Source: Pollutimonas bauzanensis_A
Lineage (GTDB): Bacteria; Pseudomonadota; Gammaproteobacteria; Burkholderiales; Burkholderiaceae_B
Assembly: GCF_040393045.1 (NCBI RefSeq)
Contig: NZ_JBEBUX010000003.1
Span: forward strand, 6,380 to 70,379
Reading direction: 5' to 3'
DNA length: 64,000 nucleotides
The notes beneath the pieces are model-generated. The model ran no database searches, was not told the origin of the DNA, and worked only from the letters and a program-made list of their open reading frames with translations. Within the stretch, counting starts at the first letter, position 1. Every line of letters begins with the position of its first letter. Shown here piece by piece: positions 52,469 through 60,535 of the stretch. Position numbers and translations under genes: made by a program.

Positions 52469-53179
52469 ATGCCCATGTTCGGAAAGTCTAACCGCCGCGT
52501 CTTCCAGCCAACGGCCTACGGCAATAGCCGCCGCGCACGACGCATACCCCGATGGCTGGTCTTAATGCTGACGGGGATAGTACTGGGCGCGGGAGGCTTG
52601 CTGTTTCTGCAGAAAAGCTATGGGCCGACGCGGCTTACAGTCGAACAATCGGAACAGTTGCACTATGACTTGAACAGCAGCAATATGGATAAGCAGCGCC
52701 TGCAATCGCAGCTTAACCAGCAAGGGAATGAGCTGAAAGTTGCCCGCACCACCGTGGAAAAGCAGGCTTCCCAGCTGAAACAAGTCACAGCACAAGTCGG
52801 GAAACTCACTGCGGACCTTCAGCTTTTCGCCGACGCGATGCCGCCAGACCCACGCGGAACATCGCCTGGCATTCGCGCAGCCTCGTTCAGCAACGACGCC
52901 GGGCAGTTGGCGTACCAGATACTGGTAATGCAGGACAAAGGCAAAACCGATAAATTCATCGGTGAAGTCGAACTCGTCGTTGCCGGGCGTTACCCGAATG
53001 GAAAAAACGCCAATATCGACCTTGCGCCCTTCAACATCGAACTGGAACAATATACCCACGCACGTGGCGCGCTCCCGTTGCCAGAAGGCTTCACCGCACG
53101 TCAGGTTACGATCAAAATAACGCAGCAAGGCTCGAAAAAGCTTAGCGCCACACGCACCCTGCGCGTCGCAGCGCGCTAA
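52469..53179 (+). CDS. Inner-membrane coiled-coil protein (DUF6776-like)
   Basis: 236 residues. A basic N-terminus (about residues 8-28) leads to one transmembrane helix ('WLVLMLTGIVLGAGGLLFLQ', residues 29-48), then a coiled coil of about residues 60-115 ('LNSSNMDKQRLQSQLNQQGNELK', in pieces) and a C-terminal beta-rich part ('ALPLPEGFTARQVTIKITQQG'). The architecture fits DUF6776, a betaproteobacterial family of unknown role; I am not certain of the family name. It faces the glnQ-like gene across a strong hairpin. Confidence 0.65.
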   Translation: MPMFGKSNRRVFQPTAYGNSRRARRIPRWLVLMLTGIVLGAGGLLFLQKSYGPTRLTVEQSEQLHYDLNSSNMDKQRLQSQLNQQGNELKVARTTVEKQASQLKQVTAQVGKLTADLQLFADAMPPDPRGTSPGIRAASFSNDAGQLAYQILVMQDKGKTDKFIGEVELVVAGRYPNGKNANIDLAPFNIELEQYTHARGALPLPEGFTARQVTIKITQQGSKKLSATRTLRVAAR

Positions 53180-53181
53180 GG

Positions 53182-53204
53182 TAGCGCGGCCGGCGGCCGC
53201 GCTA
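53182..53204. terminator. Perfect 10-bp hairpin between convergent genes
   Basis: TAGCGCGGCC and GGCCGCGCTA are perfect inverted repeats around a GGC loop, 3 nt after the stop of the coiled-coil gene and 7 nt before the end of the opposing glnQ-like gene. Neither side has a proper U-tract, so it would be a weak or factor-assisted bidirectional terminator. Confidence 0.55.
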
Positions 53205-53210
53205 TGGGCC

Positions 53211-53939
53211 TTACTTAACGTGCTGCAAGAAATCCTTCAAACGCTGGCTGGGCGGATTGACGAGTAGTTCGCTGGGAGGCCCATCTTCAGCAATTTTTCC
53301 ACCATCAATGAATATCAGGCGGCTGCCCACCTTGCGGGCGAATTCCATTTCGTGCGTGACCACGACCATGGTCATGCCGCCTTCGGCCACATCTTGCATC
53401 ACTTTCAACACCTCATGACGCAGCTCGGGATCAAGCGCCGAAGTGGGCTCGTCGAACAGCATTAACTTAGGGCGGATCGCCAGTGCACGGGCAATGGCGA
53501 CACGCTGTTGCTGTCCACCCGAAAGTTCACCCGGATAATGATCCACTTTTTCCGCCAGCCCAACCTTCCCCAGCAAAACGATGGCTTCTTCCCTGGCTTG
53601 CTTGCGCGTGCACCCTCGCGTGTGCACGGGGCCGAACATCACGTTTTCCAGGGCGGTAAGCTGGGGAAACAAATTGAACTGCTGGAACACCATGCCGGCT
53701 TCCCGACGCAGTTCGCGCACTTGCGCATCGCTACCGCGCACACTAAGGCCGTTAACGATGATGTCGCCGCTTTGGATAGTTTCCAGGACATTGATACAGC
53801 GTAAAAATGTGGATTTCCCCGACCCCGACGGCCCTACCACCACGACGACTTCACCTTCTTCGATAGTAAGGTCTATACCATTGAGCACGGTGCTGGGGCC
53901 GAACTTCTTAACGACGTTTTTAAACTCGACGATACTCAT
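53211..53939 (-). CDS. Polar amino acid ABC transporter ATP-binding protein (GlnQ-like)
   Basis: 242 residues. Walker A 'VVGPSGSGKSTFLRCINVLE' starts near residue 34, 'MVFQQFNLFPQLTALENV' is the Q-loop, 'LSGGQQQRVAIARAL' the signature and 'LMLFDEPTSALDPEL' Walker B. 'FGPSTVLNGIDLTIEEGE' is typical of the GlnQ/HisP group. It drives amino acid import with the adjoining permease. It overlaps the permease gene by 4 nt. Confidence 0.93.
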   Translation of the reverse strand: MSIVEFKNVVKKFGPSTVLNGIDLTIEEGEVVVVVGPSGSGKSTFLRCINVLETIQSGDIIVNGLSVRGSDAQVRELRREAGMVFQQFNLFPQLTALENVMFGPVHTRGCTRKQAREEAIVLLGKVGLAEKVDHYPGELSGGQQQRVAIARALAIRPKLMLFDEPTSALDPELRHEVLKVMQDVAEGGMTMVVVTHEMEFARKVGSRLIFIDGGKIAEDGPPSELLVNPPSQRLKDFLQHVK

Positions 53940-54775
53940 ACGATTTGCGTCCTGTGTTCGATAAACTTCAGGGTCAGCGCAATAATCCCGGTCAGGATAA
54001 GGTAGATAACGGCAACCGCACCCCAGATCTCGACCGAGCGAAAATTACTGGCGATAATTTCCTGCCCTTGCCGGGTCAGTTCGGCCACGCCAATAACAAT
54101 GAATAGCGACGAATCCTTCAAACTGATAATGCACTGGTTACCCATAGCCGGAATCATGCGGCGTAGTGCAACAGGCCCGATGATATAAGCCAATATCTTG
54201 TAAAAAGGCAGGCCCATGGCTTGACCTGCCTCTTTCAGCCCCTTGGGCACCGACAACAATGCACCGCGCACGATTTCGGCGATATAAGCCCCCGAGTTAA
54301 TGACCAGCGTAAAAATAGCCGCCAGTAAGGCATCGATGCGCCAGCCGAAAATCAAAGGCAGCGCAAAATAAATGAACATGACCTGAACTACGATAGGCGT
54401 GCCACGTATTACCAAGATATATAACTGCGCCAGAAATGAAAGCGCTACAGGTATATAAGCGGCGAAACGCCACAATACCGCCAATACGATTGCTGCCTGC
54501 AGCGCAAACCAGGCCCAATCAGGTACACCGGAAAGGTAGTTAACCCCTATCCACGACGCAAGCTTTATCAGAACAGAAATTGCGACCACGGAAACGACGG
54601 CGATGGCCGACGTTTTCCAGGTAACCAGCACCTTTACGTAAGTGGTAACGACACCGGACATAAAGCCAATGATGGTGCCGCCGATCAAACCCAGCAAGGT
54701 GATCTGTATTGTCATTATTGCGCCTTCGAGAAGGCTGGGCAATGCATCCCAAATGGCAGACCATTCAAATGTCAC
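53936..54775 (-). CDS. Polar amino acid ABC transporter permease (GlnP-like)
   Basis: 279 residues with about five or six membrane segments. The HisM/GlnP signature lies at 'QLYILVIRGTPIVVQVMFIYFALP' (in pieces), and the EAA loop is 'KEAGQAMGLPFYKILAYIIGPVALRRMIPAMGN' (in pieces). An N-terminal insert of about 60 residues with extra hydrophobic stretches ('VVTTYVKVLVTWKTSAIAVVSVVAISV', in pieces) makes it longer than the usual 220-240. It lies 109 nt behind the binding-protein gene, separated by a terminator-like hairpin. Confidence 0.9.
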   Translation of the reverse strand: MTFEWSAIWDALPSLLEGAIMTIQITLLGLIGGTIIGFMSGVVTTYVKVLVTWKTSAIAVVSVVAISVLIKLASWIGVNYLSGVPDWAWFALQAAIVLAVLWRFAAYIPVALSFLAQLYILVIRGTPIVVQVMFIYFALPLIFGWRIDALLAAIFTLVINSGAYIAEIVRGALLSVPKGLKEAGQAMGLPFYKILAYIIGPVALRRMIPAMGNQCIISLKDSSLFIVIGVAELTRQGQEIIASNFRSVEIWGAVAVIYLILTGIIALTLKFIEHRTQIV

Positions 54776-54823
54776 GTTGATTGCCTCGAAAATTGGCGAC
54801 GAAGCGGTGTTAGCTTCCCGCCG

Positions 54824-54866
54824 TAAAACGAAAAACGGCGACCGAGTGCTTACACCTGATCGCCGT
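54824..54866 (-). terminator. Leaky terminator between binding protein and permease genes
   Basis: On the minus strand ACGGCGA pairs with TCGCCGT around an 18-base loop and is followed by TTTTCGTTTT. It lies 19 nt past the binding-protein stop. Such an element between a receptor gene and its permease genes usually keeps receptor mRNA in excess. Confidence 0.65.
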
Positions 54867-54884
54867 CATGAGCCAATATAAAGA

Positions 54885-55649
54885 TCAGTTGACTTGATCT
54901 GCTTTCTGGCCGAACCACTTTTGATAAAGCGCGTCGTATTGGCCATTTGCCTGAATTGCCTTCAGGGCTTTATTCACGACAGGAACCAATTCGCTGTCCT
55001 TGGGGAAGCCAATGCCGTAGAAATCGCCGCTTTTCAGGGAGCCCACGACTTTGACACGGCCTTGGCCGCTAGTCTTGGCGAAATACTGCAGATTGGGCGT
55101 ATCGTGCACTACCGCATCAACCCGGCCAGTGGCCAGCTCAAGGAAGGCATTGTCGATATTCGGGAACAGCTTGAGCTTGGCGTTCGGAACATTCGCTTTC
55201 AGGTAGTCGACGGTCGCCGTGCCAATCTTGACTGCCACAGTCTTGCCTTCGAGATCTTTGGCCGTTTTGATACTGGTATTGTCATTGCCGACCAAGATAG
55301 CCAGGCCGCTTTCATAATAAGGATCGGAAAAATCTATAACCTTCTTGCGGTCGTCGCGAATGGTGATGCCGGCCAGCGCTGCATCGATATTACGCGTTTG
55401 CAGCCCAGGAATAATACCGTTGAAGTCCATGGGGCGCAGGGTGTACTTGAGCCCGGCTTCCTTGGCAATGGCTTCCCATAGCTCGATATCGAAACCCGTG
55501 TATTTACCGTCTTGCTTGAACTCGAATGGCACGAAGGCCGTATCGGTAGCGATAATCAGTTCTTTGTCCTGGGGTGCTGCCTGAACAGCCGGCAATACCA
55601 ACGCTAGTGTCAGACCAGCCAAGACCGATTTTATTTTATTCTTGAACAT
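54885..55649 (-). CDS. Polar amino acid ABC transporter substrate-binding protein (GlnH/FliY-like)
   Basis: 254 residues from the ATG at 55649 with AGGAGT upstream. The signal peptide cleaves near 'VQA|APQD'. The mature protein has 'LIIATDTAFVPFEFKQDGKYTGFDIELWEAIAKEAG' (in pieces), 'MDFNGIIPGLQTRNIDAALAGITI' and 'VDFSDPYYESGL'-like 'VIDFSDPYYESGLAI', typical of glutamine or glutamate family receptors. With the ATPase and permease downstream it makes a complete importer; glutamine is a reasonable guess only. Confidence 0.92.
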   Translation of the reverse strand: MFKNKIKSVLAGLTLALVLPAVQAAPQDKELIIATDTAFVPFEFKQDGKYTGFDIELWEAIAKEAGLKYTLRPMDFNGIIPGLQTRNIDAALAGITIRDDRKKVIDFSDPYYESGLAILVGNDNTSIKTAKDLEGKTVAVKIGTATVDYLKANVPNAKLKLFPNIDNAFLELATGRVDAVVHDTPNLQYFAKTSGQGRVKVVGSLKSGDFYGIGFPKDSELVPVVNKALKAIQANGQYDALYQKWFGQKADQVN

Positions 55650-55750
55650 ACACGACTCCTTTAATGTAAGCGACGACTTCGAATACGAGTAATTCGCACG
55701 GAAGCCACTTTTGGTGACGACCATAGAAATCTTATGGTAACCGAAAGCAC

Positions 55751-57259
55751 CTACGACTTGAAACGTTCCAGCAATTCGCGGTCGGCCTTGAGGCGTTCTT
55801 TTAGCGTACGTATTTGTACATCAAGCTCAGACTGCAGATAGAAGTCCTTGGTCATGCCACGGGCCTGCTGCAATTGTTCCACCGCCGTGGGCAAAGCGCC
55901 CGTCAATTCGTAGTAAGTCGCCATCGTGCGCCGGGCAGCCGCCTTTTGCCCCAGGCGTTCCTGGCTTTGTGCCTGTAACTGATACAGACGCGGCACATCA
56001 GGCCATTGCTTGGTTCTCTGTTGAAGAAACGACACCGCCTCTGCATCTTGACCGGTTTTCTGTAAAGCCTCGACCATGGCCAGCGCTATGCCTTGACTAT
56101 CGGGCCAACGGCCCCAGGCGGCCTGTGCCGAACTTAGTGCCCGAGCATTATCGCCTTGCTGCAACGCAAGAGACACCGCCAAGCCGGCAACCTCGGATGA
56201 GTTGTTGCCGTTCGCCTGGGCATTACGCAAGGCCTGCTCGGCCTGGGCAAGGTCTTTTCGTTGAAGAGCGGCATAAGCCAGCCCGTACCAGGCGGCAGAC
56301 TGCTCCGCCCCTGTTGCTCTCTGGGTATCAAGCTGGAACTTTTCAATAGCATTGCGTTGGGATCGGCTATCGCGCGCCTGTATGACTCGCAACTTGGCGC
56401 GTATGTACCAGAAAGCATCGTTACCTTTAGGCTGCACGGCCGGGGTTTCGCTGACACGATTCTCGATATCGGCCATGCGCTGGATCGACAGAGGGTGGGT
56501 GCTGGCGTAATCGCCACCGCCCGTGCCTTCGTTCAGGCGGGAAGCGTTGGTCAATTGGTTGAACATCCTTACCATGCCGCGCGGGTCGAAGCCGGCACGG
56601 CGCATCATTTCGAAACCGGCACGATCCGCTTCCTGTTCTGCCTGCCTGGAAAACCCCAGTTGCCTGTCGACCGCCGCCGCCTGCCCAAAAGCGGCCACCC
56701 CCATGGCCAGATCACCGCTGCCCATCAAAGCCGCCAACAAGGAAGCCGCCAATGCCGCCATCATGACGCCACTATTTTGCGACCGCTGCGTCATGCCCCG
56801 GGCAATATGTCGCTGGGCGACGTGGCCGATTTCGTGGGCAACCACCGACGCAAGCTCGGACTCGCTTTGCGCCGTTACCACCAAACCGCTGTTGATACCG
56901 ATATAACCACCGGGCAGCGCAAAGGCGTTGATTTGAGAGTCCCGCACACCAAAAATGGTAATAGGCTGCCCCACGCTGACTGGGGCCTGGGCGGCCAGCT
57001 TGCGCCCCATGTCAGTCAAGTATTGGCTCACGTCGGGGTCGGCGATATAGGTAGGATCGCGCCGGCCTTGCTCCATGATGGCGTCGCCAAGCGTGCGTTC
57101 AAGTGATGGGGAAAGTTCTGCCGATGACGCCGACCCCATACTGGGCAAGCCCACGGGCTGCGCATGGGCTGGCGCGGACAAGCACAGCACCGAAATCAGG
57201 CTAGCGCAGAGAAGCTTGACGCTGCAAGTAGTTTGAAATGTCAGACGTGAAACAGCCAT
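55751..57259 (-). CDS. bepA: BepA-like periplasmic M48 metalloprotease with TPR repeats
   Basis: 502 residues. A signal peptide ends near 'AHA|QPVG'. The M48 domain has 'INAFALPGGYIGINSGLV', the zinc motif 'VVAHEIGHVAQRH' and the third ligand in 'EQEADRAGFEMMRRAG'. The C-terminal half holds TPR-like helices ('AWYGLAYAALQRKDLAQAEQAL', in pieces). BepA degrades or assists misassembled outer-membrane proteins, including LptD, whose gene is 5 kb away. A Gly/Met-rich membrane-contacting loop ('MMAALAASLLAALMGSGDLAMG') lies between the motifs. Confidence 0.9.
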   Translation of the reverse strand: MAVSRLTFQTTCSVKLLCASLISVLCLSAPAHAQPVGLPSMGSASSAELSPSLERTLGDAIMEQGRRDPTYIADPDVSQYLTDMGRKLAAQAPVSVGQPITIFGVRDSQINAFALPGGYIGINSGLVVTAQSESELASVVAHEIGHVAQRHIARGMTQRSQNSGVMMAALAASLLAALMGSGDLAMGVAAFGQAAAVDRQLGFSRQAEQEADRAGFEMMRRAGFDPRGMVRMFNQLTNASRLNEGTGGGDYASTHPLSIQRMADIENRVSETPAVQPKGNDAFWYIRAKLRVIQARDSRSQRNAIEKFQLDTQRATGAEQSAAWYGLAYAALQRKDLAQAEQALRNAQANGNNSSEVAGLAVSLALQQGDNARALSSAQAAWGRWPDSQGIALAMVEALQKTGQDAEAVSFLQQRTKQWPDVPRLYQLQAQSQERLGQKAAARRTMATYYELTGALPTAVEQLQQARGMTKDFYLQSELDVQIRTLKERLKADRELLERFKS

Positions 57260-57281
57260 TCATGTGTTCGCGAAAACAAGA

Positions 57282-58145
57282 TCAGGATACAGGCGCCACC
57301 ACCGACTGCCGGGCGCGCATGGCGTCCTGCTTATTGGGTAATCGATTTTTGGCGGACAGGCGCATAAGCGTTGCCAATGCAAACAATAAACCAAAGACCT
57401 CGACAAAGCCAGCCAGAACCCACATGGTAAGCCCGCCAATAGCCTGATCCATGACAGCTGTCATGCCGGGGATGGCCCTGCCGCATAAATCGAAGATGGG
57501 ATAAAGATCGTATTCGGTAAACGTAATGATGGCGCCCACCACCATTTGCGGCACCATCGTGATAACCGGAGAAATAATACGCCCCCCGGGCGACAGCACT
57601 GCCGGCGGACTTGGACGCCGATCGAGAATGAGATTCCAGTACATGAAACCGCTGATGACGACTGACCAGTTCATGAAACGATACAGCCGCCAATCCAGCA
57701 TGGAATAAAACTGAACAGACGGTATCAGGAAGCCCAGCACCAGCACCACGAACAACAGCGGCACCAATATTTTATTGGTGAGAACGGCAACCAGAATACG
57801 GCCAGGCTTGCTCTGGCGAAAGTCGCGCAGGCGCAGCCGCCAGGACATGGGCAGGCCTGCCCGCAACACCTGCCCGGGATAGGCGCCCATAATCAGCAAA
57901 GGCCCCAGGTGATGCAATACCAGATGCTGCAATCGATGTATGAAGAACATGCGTTCAGCGTAGTAGTCGATGCGCGTATGCATGGACAGGTACAGCAGCG
58001 CCATACCTATCCAGAAAAAAGCCTGGCGCGCACCACTGACGCGATGCACGCGAGTTCCGCGCACGAATAGCCAACCACCCACGATAAATGCCAAGACTAA
58101 TGTCGGAGATAACTCCCAGGGCGTGAGCCAGTCGATAACATTCAT
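57282..58145 (-). CDS. Cytochrome c oxidase assembly protein, CtaG (caa3) family
   Basis: 287 residues from the ATG at 58145 ('MNVIDWLTPWELSPTLVL'); upstream in-frame residues look extraneous. About seven membrane segments, with 'MHTRIDYYAERMFFIHRLQHLVLHHLGPLLIMGAYPG' (in pieces), a His-rich region typical of Caa3_CtaG proteins, and 'GFMYWNLILDRRP'. These proteins help insert copper in oxidase subunits. No oxidase genes lie nearby. It follows the small MgtC-like gene by 29 nt on the same strand. Confidence 0.85.
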   Translation of the reverse strand: MNVIDWLTPWELSPTLVLAFIVGGWLFVRGTRVHRVSGARQAFFWIGMALLYLSMHTRIDYYAERMFFIHRLQHLVLHHLGPLLIMGAYPGQVLRAGLPMSWRLRLRDFRQSKPGRILVAVLTNKILVPLLFVVLVLGFLIPSVQFYSMLDWRLYRFMNWSVVISGFMYWNLILDRRPSPPAVLSPGGRIISPVITMVPQMVVGAIITFTEYDLYPIFDLCGRAIPGMTAVMDQAIGGLTMWVLAGFVEVFGLLFALATLMRLSAKNRLPNKQDAMRARQSVVAPVS

Positions 58146-58174
58146 GGGTAAAAATCCGGTAAGCGTAAACCCTA

Positions 58175-58510
58175 CTAGTTTAAAGCAATATGACGCCGAT
58201 CGCCCCACTGGACTTTATGCACGCCCGGATAGGCACTGAGCTGCCGCGCCTGGGACATGAGGACAGGACGCAGTTCCGGCGGGCAATTTACCGTTACGCA
58301 AGCGCTTGCCATGCCCTGCCGTTGCGGGCGGTCTACCCGCAGGTGGGCGACGCTAAGGCCAGCCGCCTCAAAATCCAGATATATTTGCTTGCGCACCTTG
58401 GCTAATACGTCTGGAGGACATACCACGGTAAGCCGCGATACCGGGTTAACCGCGCGCACCGGTACGGACTGGACGCCTGCCCGGCGTAGAAACAAGTTGA
58501 ATAAACGCAT
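58175..58510 (-). CDS. Small protein resembling the MgtC C-terminal (ACT-like) domain
   Basis: 111 residues from the ATG at 58510, preceded by a GGGGGA ribosome binding stretch. After a basic start ('MRLFNLFLRRAG') comes 'SRLTVVCPPDVLAKVRKQIY', 'AHLRVDRPQRQGMASACVTVNCP' (in pieces) and 'QLSAYPGVHKVQWGDRRH', whose last part resembles 'SxxPGVxxVxW' in the cytoplasmic C-terminal domain of MgtC/SapB proteins. The membrane part of MgtC is absent. It sits behind a roughly 270-nt structured leader. The domain match is by eye and tentative. Confidence 0.55.
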   Translation of the reverse strand: MRLFNLFLRRAGVQSVPVRAVNPVSRLTVVCPPDVLAKVRKQIYLDFEAAGLSVAHLRVDRPQRQGMASACVTVNCPPELRPVLMSQARQLSAYPGVHKVQWGDRRHIALN

Positions 58511-58782
58511 AATCCCCCCTATTGCCCGTGTGCATCGGCAAGACGGCACACAAGCACTGCCCGCGGCCGAAGCAGCAGGGCAGTTATTGAAGAATGACGG
58601 GAGTTTGAATGCGATATGCACTCTGGAAACTGCCACGCCCTTGAAAACCAGGGCGTGGGCTAAAGCTATGCTGGGTGTAAGCTGCTTGCCTAGACGCGCC
58701 TGGGGACTGGATAGCCGATGCAAGATCGGCTGCTACTATCGCCGGGGTCGGAATTCACCGCACAGCTCCTATAAATTGAACA
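58511..58782 (-). other. Structured leader of the MgtC-like gene, no coding content seen
   Basis: This gene-free stretch starts at the probable transcription start and ends at the ATG at 58510. On the minus strand it holds two strong hairpins: AGCCGAT/ATCGGCT with a CTTGC loop (about 58716-58734) and CCACGCCC/GGGCGTGG with a short loop (about 58632-58657). A 'GGTGAATTCC' stretch lies near its start. The length and folding suggest a cis-regulatory RNA or a small RNA. I could not match it to a known riboswitch. Confidence 0.45.
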
Positions 58783-58788
58783 CTCCGC

Positions 58789-58817
58789 ATTATATCGTCT
58801 TGGCGCCGAGCAGACAA
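58789..58817 (-). promoter_or_regulatory. Near-consensus sigma70 promoter for the leader transcript
   Basis: On the minus strand a -35 element TTGTCT (58812-58817) and a perfect -10 element TATAAT (58789-58794) are separated by 17 bp. The promoter begins right after the stop of the CaCA exchanger gene, so transcription of the MgtC-like gene and perhaps of the CtaG-like gene starts independently of it. Confidence 0.7.
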
Positions 58818-58820
58818 GCC

Positions 58821-59849
58821 TTAGCGCACGAAGTAAAAGCCCACAAACACCGCGAAAACAACATAAAACCCGCTAACGCCCGCGAGAACGGGAAGTCGCA
58901 TGGCGTTGCGCCGAAACAGCAGCCACAGCGTACCGATCGACAACATCGTCAACCCGCCGGCCACCAGCAACGGTGTATCCAGCAGCCATGGGGTCATGGC
59001 AATTGCCATGGCGCTGGGAATGGTGGCCTGTATCATCATGGCGCCGGAAATATTGGCCAGCGCCAGTTTTTCCTTACCTTGTCGAACCCATATAAAGGCA
59101 TTGAGTATTTCGGGCAGCTCTGTTGCGACAGGCGCCAGCAACAACGCGGCAATATGCGGAGCCAGCCCTACCCAAGTGCCTATAGCTTCGATCTGGCGCA
59201 CGAATATATGGGACGCGAAAGCTATCGCGAGCAGCGCCAGAATTGTTTGCGAGGCCGCCCAGAACATACTGGGGTCGGAGGGGCGTATTTTTAACGGCTC
59301 CAGTTCTTCCATGATCATGGAACCCTCGTCCGCACCGAGCTCGCGTTTGACATAAAGCCCGTAGACAGCCAGGAAAAGCAAAGCCAGCCAGGGCTTCCAA
59401 ACAAAAACCAGCAAGCCCAGCCCAATTTTCACAGCAAAAATAACCATGAACCAGGCTTGATCACGAGCCAGCTTCTTCTGATCGGCCAAGATACTACAGG
59501 GCAACCCTCGGCGCGACTTGCGCCACAGCATGAAACCCACCACCGCATATGCCAGCGTAGCCAGCACCAAAGGACCGCCCAGCGCCGCGCCAACGCCAAT
59601 TTCCTTTTGTTCGGGGGTATTGCCAAACACGACGGCAACGAAAGTGACAGCGCTTTCCGGCAAGGCCGTACCAAAGGCTGCCAGCACGGTTCCGACAGCG
59701 GTAGCGCCGAGCTGTAGGCGGCAACCAACCCATTCCACGCCGTTGACGAAAAATTCGCAGGCAAGATAAATGGCGACGGCCGAAGCAAAGAAGAGAAACA
59801 GGGTGAGCAACATAGTAACCAGGCCGGGCAAGCGAAAACCAAGGCGCAT
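58821..59849 (-). CDS. CaCA-family cation (Na+/Ca2+ or H+) exchanger
   Basis: About 342 residues. The two alpha-repeats of the family are present: 'VGTVLAAFGTALPESAVTFVAV' in the first half and 'IAALLLAPVATELPEILNAFIW' in the second, each with the ion-binding Glu, and there are about ten membrane segments. ATG at 59849 is used here; TTG 59876 and ATG 59813 are alternatives with equally weak ribosome binding sites. It extrudes cations such as calcium, but the ion is not proven by sequence. Confidence 0.88.
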   Translation of the reverse strand: MRLGFRLPGLVTMLLTLFLFFASAVAIYLACEFFVNGVEWVGCRLQLGATAVGTVLAAFGTALPESAVTFVAVVFGNTPEQKEIGVGAALGGPLVLATLAYAVVGFMLWRKSRRGLPCSILADQKKLARDQAWFMVIFAVKIGLGLLVFVWKPWLALLFLAVYGLYVKRELGADEGSMIMEELEPLKIRPSDPSMFWAASQTILALLAIAFASHIFVRQIEAIGTWVGLAPHIAALLLAPVATELPEILNAFIWVRQGKEKLALANISGAMMIQATIPSAMAIAMTPWLLDTPLLVAGGLTMLSIGTLWLLFRRNAMRLPVLAGVSGFYVVFAVFVGFYFVR

Positions 59850-60051
59850 TAGTGCGTCGTGCCCGGCAAAAGGCAACGCATAATGGCCAAAGGTCTCGCC
59901 GGATTACTAAGCAGACATGCTGCCGCAACCGCTTGCGCCATGGCGATGGTTCACCAAGTATGTTGACGCAAGCCCTCTGGTGCAGACCAGAGCTGGCTAC
60001 TCCCCGATGACGGAAAGAAGCGGCATTCTACCAGATTACCTGTCCAGGCTA

Positions 60052-60489
60052 TTAGATGACGTAACCGTCAAGCCAGCCCATGGCGGTATAGACATGCACG
60101 ACGATCAAGGCGATACCGAACATGGTAATGATGCCGCCCACGAACGTGGTGAAGATGGCGGCAATAACCGCGTTCCAGCCCGTGCGCGTAACGATGGCAG
60201 AGCCCGGGTTATATTTGGCGTCGAATTTTTCATCGGGCTTGAGCGCAAAAATCAGCGCTTCGATAAAGCCATCGCTAATAGGCACGATAAGCAACAGGAA
60301 GGCCGGGTTATCCCACCACACAGGATAAAGCTGCGCCAACCCCAGCATTAATACCGAAAATGCCGTAACCATCCATGCGCCGCGGCGCCCGATATACCAC
60401 CAGTGAGCACCGAAAACGCCCAGCAGGCAGGCCAGCCATGCGGCGGCCACTTTGCTTCGATGACGGACAGGGGTGGTAAATTGCTTCAT
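60052..60489 (-). CDS. TM2-domain membrane protein
   Basis: 145 residues from the ATG at 60489. It begins 'MKQFTTPVRHRSKVAAAWLACLLG' (in pieces) and has the TM2 pattern 'GVFGAHWWYIGRRGAWMV' with two hydrophobic helices, then further hydrophobic stretches and 'DEKFDAKYNPGSAI'. The open frame continues upstream into the opposite strand of ubiH, but that part is a shadow. Function is unknown. It diverges from the monooxygenase gene across 46 nt. Confidence 0.8.
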   Translation of the reverse strand: MKQFTTPVRHRSKVAAAWLACLLGVFGAHWWYIGRRGAWMVTAFSVLMLGLAQLYPVWWDNPAFLLLIVPISDGFIEALIFALKPDEKFDAKYNPGSAIVTRTGWNAVIAAIFTTFVGGIITMFGIALIVVHVYTAMGWLDGYVI

Positions 60490-60535
60490 ATAGAACCTCG
60501 GTTGATCCAACATTGTAGTTGAGCAGGAAATACGC

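Noticed and set aside
58700..58782. FMN riboswitch or 6S RNA in the leader before the MgtC-like gene
   Set aside because: GGTGAATTCC and GGCGATAGT recall the 5' half of an FMN element, but the second conserved half is missing; CCAGTCCCC recalls 6S RNA, but the closing stem of 6S is not present.
58257..59294. Plus-strand open frame of 345 codons
   Set aside because: It runs antisense to the MgtC-like gene, the leader and the CaCA exchanger, has low-complexity Arg/His/Gln-rich composition and no recognisable domain; the minus-strand genes explain the sequence.
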